DNA from: Clostridia bacterium | GTDB taxonomy: Bacteria > Bacillota > Clostridia > Oscillospirales > CAG-382 | Length of the DNA: 35,176 nt | Direction of reading: 5' to 3' | Assembly (NCBI GenBank): GCA_017560085.1 | Contig: JAFYPA010000128.1 | Coordinates: 1 to 35,176 of the forward strand | Part shown: positions 32,839 to 35,176 of the stretch, piece by piece | Numbering within the stretch: position 1 is the stretch's first letter | Layout: every line of letters starts with the position of its first letter | Notes under the pieces: generated by a model | Seen by the model: the letters and a program-made list of their open reading frames with translations, nothing else | Database searches by the model: none | Told to the model about the DNA's origin: nothing | Translations under genes and position numbers: made by a program

Positions 32839-35166
32839 ATGCTGCCTTTGGATAAATTTACCGATAAAGCATTGAAAATTCTCGAAAAGTCGGGACTTGG
32901 TGAAGCGGACGTTTCCGTGTGTCTTTCCCTCGACCTTGACCTTGACGGAAGCTTCCGTGAGGATTACCTTTGCATATCGTCGGACAACAAGGAGCTGTTC
33001 TATCTCTCCGAGGGCGAGGAAAAAATTGCCTTCCGTCACAAAATCGAAAATATTCTGGAGCTGAGCATAGACAACTATACCACCTCAAACAGAATAATTA
33101 TGCGAAAGGGCGACGGCATCGCTCCCAGAAAGGGCGACGAGGAGCACGAGGTCTTTGCCGAAAAGGCAAAGGAATTCGCAAAGGGCTGTACCACCGAATC
33201 GGTCGGCTGCTGTACCAATGCCAAAAAGAGAAAGCTTCTCGCCTTCGTGAATATCTTCGACAAGCTCGCAGAGGGCAAGGAGGTAGGCGAGGACGACTCG
33301 ATTTTCGAGCAGTTCAACGCCAAGTGTCCCAAGTGCGGAAAGGTATACGACGACCAGCTTCGCCGTATCTGCGACAACTGCACCAACAAGAAGGGCACCT
33401 TCACAAGGCTTATGGGCTATCTTAAGCAGTACAAGCTTTGCTTCGGAATTGCGATGTTCTCGCTTATTGCGATTGCGGCAATCGCACTTCTGCATCCGCT
33501 GATAAACGGTAAGCTTCTTTTCGACCAGGTTATCACAAAGCCCGACGGAAACGGTCTGGGACTTCTTCACGAGATGAAATATCTCTGGATGACGGTAGGG
33601 CTTCTTGTAGGTCTTGAAATAGTATCTCAGCTGTTTATAATCTGGGGCGACAGAAACCTCGATAAGCTCGGTATATATATCACGCAGAAAATGAAGAACG
33701 ACATCTTCCGTGCGATGTGTCATCTTCAGCTTGCGTACTTCAATCAGAATCCCACGGGACGACTTATCACAAGAGTTGACTACGATGCGGACAAAATCAG
33801 AAACTTCTTCGTTTCGGGACTTCCGCACCTTATAATCAACATTATGAAGTTTGTGGGTATTGCGGTGCTTCTGTTCTCCATAAACTGGAAGCTTACCCTT
33901 GTGGTTTTTGTTCCCGTACCGATTATAGTCGTAATCTTCAAGGTTATGCTCCCCAAGCTCTGGAGAAGCTTCTCCAAGCAGTGGAGACGCTCGTCCTCGC
34001 TTAATGCAATGCTGGGCGACTCTCTTTCGGGCATCAGAGTCGTAAAATCCTTCTCCAAGGAAGCGGACGAAACCAACAGATTTATGCACTATTCCACAAG
34101 ACTCTATGAGGCGAATCTCCGTACGAATCTTATTTCCATATGCATATTCCCCGTAGTATCCCTTCTTATCGGCTTCTCCAGCCAGGCAATCTGGGGCTTC
34201 GGCGGTATAAGCGTTATGGGCGGTCATATGACCTACGGTGAATTCACAATGTACCTCGGATATGTGGGTATGATATTCGCACCGCTGGAATTCTTTACCA
34301 ACTTCACAAACATCCTCACCGACGTTATAAACAGTGCGGAAAGAATGTTTGAAACCCTTGACACCATTCCCGAAATCACCAACTCTCCCGATGCCGTAAA
34401 GCCGGAGGTTATAAAGGGTGATATTAAGTTCGATGCGGTGTCCTTCCATTACAGCCCCAACAGACCCATCCTCAAGAATGTGTCCTTCCACATAAAGCCC
34501 GGAGACCACGTGGGACTCGTTGGACACACGGGAAGCGGTAAGAGTACCGTTGCGAACCTTATTACAAGAATGTACGATGTAATAAGCGGAAGCGTTGAAA
34601 TCGACGGTGTAAATGTCAAGGACATAGACATAGAAACCCTTCGTAAAAACGTAGCGATAGTATCGCAGGAGGTATTCCTCTTCAGAGGTACAATCGCAGA
34701 CAACATAAGATACGCAAAGCCGGATGCCACACCCGAGGAAATAATCGCGGCGGCGAAGGCGGCAAACGCCCACGACTTCATTATGAAGCTTCCCGAAGGA
34801 TACGAAACCGAGGTCGGTGTAGGCTCAAGATCGCTTTCCGGCGGTGAAAGACAGAGAGTATCCATCGCCCGTGCGCTTCTTCTTGCTCCCCAGCTTCTGT
34901 TTCTTGACGAGGCTACGGCGGCAATGGCCACGGAAACGGAAAAGCTTATAAGCGAAGCTATCGACAAGCTTATTGTCGGCAGAACCACAATCACAATCGC
35001 ACACAGACTTTCCACTCTCAAAAACTGCAACTACATAATGGCAATTGAAAACGGCGAGGTTGCCGAAATGGGACCTGCGGAGGAATTGCTTGAGAAGAAG
35101 GGCGTTTACTATAAGCTTTATACCCTTCAGGAGGAGCAGATGCAGAAGGTAATGAGCGGTAATTAA
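32839..35166 (+). CDS. ABC exporter with zinc-ribbon N-terminal extension
   Basis: A 775-residue type I ABC exporter half-transporter. Residues 1-195 form a soluble domain ending in a zinc ribbon (C163-x2-C166 and C178-x2-C181). Six membrane helices follow (about 200-480), then the ATPase: Walker A GHTGSGKST (562-570), signature LSGGE (666-670) and Walker B LLFLDE (Glu691). The D-loop, normally SALD, reads AAMA (694-697), so its aspartate is missing; the catalytic glutamate is intact. It would work as a homodimer, or with a partner gene beyond the window's edge. The start at 32839 has AAAGGA nine bases upstream. Substrate unknown: drug, lipid and peptide export are all possible. Confidence 0.9.
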   Translation: MLPLDKFTDKALKILEKSGLGEADVSVCLSLDLDLDGSFREDYLCISSDNKELFYLSEGEEKIAFRHKIENILELSIDNYTTSNRIIMRKGDGIAPRKGDEEHEVFAEKAKEFAKGCTTESVGCCTNAKKRKLLAFVNIFDKLAEGKEVGEDDSIFEQFNAKCPKCGKVYDDQLRRICDNCTNKKGTFTRLMGYLKQYKLCFGIAMFSLIAIAAIALLHPLINGKLLFDQVITKPDGNGLGLLHEMKYLWMTVGLLVGLEIVSQLFIIWGDRNLDKLGIYITQKMKNDIFRAMCHLQLAYFNQNPTGRLITRVDYDADKIRNFFVSGLPHLIINIMKFVGIAVLLFSINWKLTLVVFVPVPIIVVIFKVMLPKLWRSFSKQWRRSSSLNAMLGDSLSGIRVVKSFSKEADETNRFMHYSTRLYEANLRTNLISICIFPVVSLLIGFSSQAIWGFGGISVMGGHMTYGEFTMYLGYVGMIFAPLEFFTNFTNILTDVINSAERMFETLDTIPEITNSPDAVKPEVIKGDIKFDAVSFHYSPNRPILKNVSFHIKPGDHVGLVGHTGSGKSTVANLITRMYDVISGSVEIDGVNVKDIDIETLRKNVAIVSQEVFLFRGTIADNIRYAKPDATPEEIIAAAKAANAHDFIMKLPEGYETEVGVGSRSLSGGERQRVSIARALLLAPQLLFLDEATAAMATETEKLISEAIDKLIVGRTTITIAHRLSTLKNCNYIMAIENGEVAEMGPAEELLEKKGVYYKLYTLQEEQMQKVMSGN

Positions 35167-35176
35167 AATGCAAAAT

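Noticed and set aside
33085..34773. A 562-codon open frame on the minus strand opposite the ABC exporter
   Set aside because: It is antisense to a gene with all ABC motifs, lacks a ribosome binding site and encodes a low-quality, cysteine- and tyrosine-rich sequence. It is a by-product of codon bias.

Overview
The window looks like a chromosome segment of an anaerobic, low-to-mid GC Firmicute, most likely a gut-type Clostridia (Oscillospiraceae/Ruminococcaceae-like). This rests on strong AGGAGG-type ribosome binding sites, near-consensus sigma-A promoters with 17-bp spacers and TG-extended -10 boxes, U-tract terminators, an RNase Y gene, oxygen-sensitive glycyl radical enzymes (GREs), and several AraC regulators beside sugar oxidoreductases. 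The species cannot be named from sequence alone.

Layout. (1) 203-6806: a five-gene + strand operon encoding a Gld-like ABC system (ATPase, six-helix permease, GldG-like protein, DUF4340-like protein, and an unrecognised acidic protein). (2) 6862-9982: a GRE on the - strand, divergent from an AraC regulator. (3) 10022-12003: a strong promoter, a long structured leader and RNase Y. (4) 12090-13925: a small secreted/anchored protein and a CapA-like lipoprotein. (5) 13959-22363: an AraC regulator divergent from a catabolic-looking cluster: GH109-like Gfo/Idh/MocA protein, hydroxypyruvate-isomerase-like TIM barrel, two canonical Gfo/Idh/MocA dehydrogenases, a YgjV-family membrane protein, and a second GRE with an atypical cysteine loop. 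(6) 22639-24610: tRNA-Thr and tRNA-Tyr, a striking array of small hairpins, and a TIR-domain protein. (7) 24712-25629: thioredoxin reductase. (8) 25697-29958: an AraC regulator flanked by two more GH109-like proteins, whose promoters share an identical 17-bp site, plus an acetyltransferase. (9) 30134-35166: an alpha/beta hydrolase, an ADP-ribosylglycohydrolase-family protein and an ABC exporter with a zinc-ribbon N-terminal extension.

How it fits together (inference). Regions 5 and 8, and perhaps 2 and 9, look like parts of a programme for breaking down unusual glycosides or sugar acids. Gfo/Idh/MocA proteins would oxidise or cleave the sugar through NAD-linked keto intermediates, the TIM barrel would isomerise the product, and the GRE would perform a radical C-C, C-O or C-N cleavage. 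Three AraC regulators each sit at a divergent promoter of such genes. No radical-SAM GRE activase lies in the window.

The least ordinary DNA is non-coding. There are two intergenic elements built of hairpins whose stems differ completely but pair perfectly, separated by conserved short motifs (16312-16432 and 22830-23018). There are also three heptamer tandem repeats, and a three-way-junction-like RNA in the RNase Y leader.
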